Origin: Clostridia bacterium
Lineage (GTDB): Bacteria; Bacillota_A; Clostridia; Christensenellales; Aristaeellaceae
Assembly: GCA_017399225.1 (NCBI GenBank)
Contig: JAFQEB010000131.1
Span: 1 to 46,583 of the forward strand
Length of the DNA: 46,583 nt
Direction: 5' to 3'
Shown here: positions 44,928-46,583 of the stretch, in pieces
Position numbering within the stretch: position 1 is the first letter of the stretch
Layout: each line of letters opens with the position of its first letter
Translations under genes and position numbers: made by a program
The notes under the pieces: model-generated
The model's input: the letters and a program-made list of their open reading frames with translations, nothing else
Databases searched by the model: none
What the model was told of the DNA's origin: nothing

Positions 44928-45665
44928 TTATTGGCAGGCATCGAGGGCGGTAAGCAGCTCATGCCAGTGATGAATGTGCAGGTGATCGCCGGAGATGGTC
45001 AGCCCGGCGTTCTTACGGGCGAAGCCGTTGGGGATGGTATCGCAGTCATACCACACGGGGAAGAGCCCCGCGCCCTGCGCCCCGAACACGTCCGCCTCGA
45101 TCTGGTCGCCGCAGAACCACACGTTCTCCGCTGCCAGCCCGGCTCTGACCAGCGCCGCACGGAAGATCATCGAATTTGGCTTGCGCACGCCGTAATCGCT
45201 GGAAGCGATGACGAACTCGAACGCATGCCCCGGCAGCAGCCGCTGGAGTCGCCGCGCGAGCGCCCCGCCCGTCCAGCCCAGGTTGCTGATCACGCCCGTG
45301 CGGATGCCCCGCGCCGTCAGACAGGCCAGCATCTCCTGCGTGCCGGGCATCGCCTCGCCGGGGGAGGCCGCCGTCCAGAGGATATCCTCCGCCTCGTCCA
45401 TGGAGACGTCCAGCGTCAGCCCCAGCAAATCGTATTTCAGCCGCAGCGATTGATGCTCGTGCAGTTCCCATCCGCTGTGGCGGCAGTCCCGCGCCCCCAG
45501 GAACAGCTCCGTTCCCAGCCGGGCGGCCTCCTCCGCCGTCACCCCGCGCGGATTGCCCACCACATGCCGGAACAGCGCTTCCTCCGCCCGGAGGAAATCC
45601 GGCTCCGGCTCCCAGGCCAGGGTGTGAGCGTAATCAAAGAGGATCATCTTCGGCTTGCGCGGCAT
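44928..45665 (-). CDS. HAD superfamily hydrolase
   Basis: 245-residue haloacid-dehalogenase-type phosphatase. Motif I is MILFDYAHTLAW: the nucleophile Asp is present but the usual second Asp is replaced, as in many FDYGGTL-type members. Motif II is VISNLGW, motif III lysine is in YGVRKPNSMIF, motif IV is CGDQIEADVFGAQGAG. A helical cap (about 20-95) lies between motifs I and II. AAGGAGG lies 8 nt before ATG 45665. The frame stays open upstream into the antisense of pfkA, but that is coincidental. Substrate unknown. Confidence 0.9.
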   Translation of the reverse strand: MPRKPKMILFDYAHTLAWEPEPDFLRAEEALFRHVVGNPRGVTAEEAARLGTELFLGARDCRHSGWELHEHQSLRLKYDLLGLTLDVSMDEAEDILWTAASPGEAMPGTQEMLACLTARGIRTGVISNLGWTGGALARRLQRLLPGHAFEFVIASSDYGVRKPNSMIFRAALVRAGLAAENVWFCGDQIEADVFGAQGAGLFPVWYDCDTIPNGFARKNAGLTISGDHLHIHHWHELLTALDACQ

Positions 45666-45731
45666 CAGCGGGCCCTCCTTGGAAAAAATCGCGGCTTTGT
45701 GCAATTTCCTGTGGAAATGATGCGGTATACA

Positions 45732-45740
45732 TGTTATAAT
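45732..45740 (+). promoter_or_regulatory. Extended -10 promoter of pfkA
   Basis: TGT-TATAAT, extended -10, 45 bases before the start; no good -35 is visible. Confidence 0.65.
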
Positions 45741-45785
45741 AATCGCAACAGCCCCGAAAATCAAGTGCACAGGAGGCGTTTTGCA

Positions 45786-46583
45786 ATGAAAAGAAGAATC
45801 GGTATCCTCACCAGCGGCGGCGATTGCCCCGGCCTGAACGCAGCCATCCGCGGCGTGACCCGCGCGGCGTATGAGATGTTTGACGCGGAGATCATCGGCA
45901 TCCACGACGGTTATCGCGGCCTGATTGAGGGCGATTACCAGCAGATGAAGAAGAGCGACTTCTCCGGCATCCTGACCCTGGGCGGCACGATCCTGGGCAC
46001 GGCCCGCACGCCCTTCCGCGACATGCGCAAGATCGGCGAGGACAAGGTCGACAAGGTCGCCGCGATGAAGAAGACCTACAAGGACCTGAAGCTGGACTGC
46101 CTGGTGACCCTCGGCGGCAACGGCACCCACAAGACCGCGAACCTCCTCTCCCAGGAGGGCCTCAACGTCATCGGCCTGCCCAAGACCATCGACAACGACC
46201 TCTACGGCACCGACTTTACCTTCGGCTTCCACACCGCCCTTGACATCGCCACCGACGTCATCGACCGCATCCACACCACCGCCGCCTCCCACGGCCGCTG
46301 CATGGTCATCGAGATCATGGGCAACAAGGCCGGCTGGCTGACGCTGTACTCCGGCGTGGCCGGCGGCGCGGACGTGATCCTGCTGCCCGAGATCCCCTAT
46401 GACATCGAAAAGGTCGCCAAGGTGGTCGAGAAGCGCGCCAAGTCCAACAAGGGCTTCACCATCCTCGCCGTGGCCGAGGGCGCCATGACCCCCGAGGAGG
46501 CGAAGATGAAGAAGACCTACAAGGACCTGAAGCTGGACTGCCTGGTGACCCTCGGCGGCAACGGCACCCACAAGACCGCGAAC
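45786..46583 (+). CDS. pfkA: 6-phosphofructokinase (3' end missing or misassembled)
   Basis: Glycolytic kinase forming fructose 1,6-bisphosphate. N-terminal phosphate loop LTSGGDCPGLNAAIRGV, then TILGTARTPF, LVTLGGNGTHKTANLL, the active-site PKTIDNDLYGTDFTFGF and MGNKAGWLTLYSGVAGGAD, the order of the PFK-A family. Asp of the usual GGDGT is Asn, and Lys precedes TIDND, as in some type III enzymes; the ATP versus PPi donor cannot be settled. AGGAGG lies 9 nt before the ATG. The last 26 codons repeat residues 94-119 exactly, so they are probably not the true sequence. No stop codon within the window. Confidence 0.93.
   Translation, partial: MKRRIGILTSGGDCPGLNAAIRGVTRAAYEMFDAEIIGIHDGYRGLIEGDYQQMKKSDFSGILTLGGTILGTARTPFRDMRKIGEDKVDKVAAMKKTYKDLKLDCLVTLGGNGTHKTANLLSQEGLNVIGLPKTIDNDLYGTDFTFGFHTALDIATDVIDRIHTTAASHGRCMVIEIMGNKAGWLTLYSGVAGGADVILLPEIPYDIEKVAKVVEKRAKSNKGFTILAVAEGAMTPEEAKMKKTYKDLKLDCLVTLGGNGTHKTAN
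46505..46583. repeat. 79-bp exact direct repeat of 46064-46142 at window end
   Basis: Bases 46505-46583 are identical to 46064-46142, and the second copy stops at the last base of the window. Most likely an assembly artefact at a contig end. Confidence 0.85.

Noticed and set aside
44928..46571. A 547-codon reading of the HAD gene starting in the antisense of pfkA
   Set aside because: The frame is open by chance; the HAD domain starts at MPRKPKM with a strong AAGGAGG at 45665, and the extension has no family match.
46241..46583. Genuine domain duplication in phosphofructokinase
   Set aside because: The repeat is perfect at DNA level and stops at the last base of the window, which fits an assembly end artefact better than biology.

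Overview
The window looks like one contig piece from a GC-rich member of the Firmicutes, class Clostridia. The grounds are: a ThiT thiamine transporter behind a TPP riboswitch, a Bacillus-type PurR, the yggS-sepF-yggT-ylmH-divIVA division cluster, rplI-dnaB followed by a YhaM-type nuclease, DUF4364 and DUF4867 proteins, an HPr-like protein without the catalytic histidine, strong AGGAGG ribosome binding sites and sigma-A promoters (TTGACA, 17 bp, TATAAT). The genus cannot be named from sequence alone. I recognise 49 genes, mostly housekeeping. I see no tRNA, rRNA, CRISPR array, transposase, prophage or defence island. The only gene-free stretch above 300 bases is 3570-3950, which holds the TPP riboswitch, its terminator and two divergent promoters.

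Layout. 1-3569 (minus): floA (cut by the window start), an NfeD partner, a uracil-DNA glycosylase-like protein, RNase Z and thiT. 3951-6591 (plus): a YfbR-type HD nucleotidase, an LCP cell-wall ligase and a methyltransferase. 6659-13913 (minus): uvrC, an ArsR-like regulator, signal peptidase I, purR, a secreted CE15-like esterase with a DUF4364 protein, and an HPr-like protein. 14183-28762 (plus): recD2, a secreted LmbE-type deacetylase, aspartate kinase, a TSUP permease, an RsbW-like/sigma-factor pair, the division cluster, and a nuclease-helicase fusion. 28856-35732 is mostly minus: a tiny lipoprotein-like ORF, a membrane protein, an SDR, asnA, a diguanylate cyclase and a PHP phosphoesterase; the phosphoglycerate mutase-like gene lies on plus. 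35918-44377 (plus): an unknown anchored protein, DUF4867, a BspA-type LRR lipoprotein, rplI, dnaB, yhaM, a lipoprotein and small redox, membrane and zinc-ribbon proteins. 44430-45665 (minus): a HAD phosphatase and a prolyl-tRNA editing protein. 45786 to the end: phosphofructokinase (3' incomplete).

The genes most clearly working together are those around 19987-26360: a putative sigma/anti-sigma switch immediately upstream of a HlyD-like envelope protein, the FtsZ anchor SepF, YggT, the S4 RNA-binding protein YlmH and the pole/septum scaffold DivIVA. Two of these proteins carry expanded Gln/Pro/Tyr-rich repeats, and yggS carries a near-consensus promoter inside its reading frame.

I found no clearly new multi-gene system. 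The best unexplained signals are non-coding: 7-nt-period repeat elements flanking dnaB on both sides (with a third before asnA), a composite inverted repeat downstream of the ArsR-like gene, a perfect 10-bp inverted repeat bracketing the aspartate kinase promoter, and the promoter inside yggS. Among proteins, the degenerate RsbW-like protein and the cysteine-free glycosylase stand out. The last 79 bases exactly repeat an internal segment of pfkA and are probably an assembly artefact.
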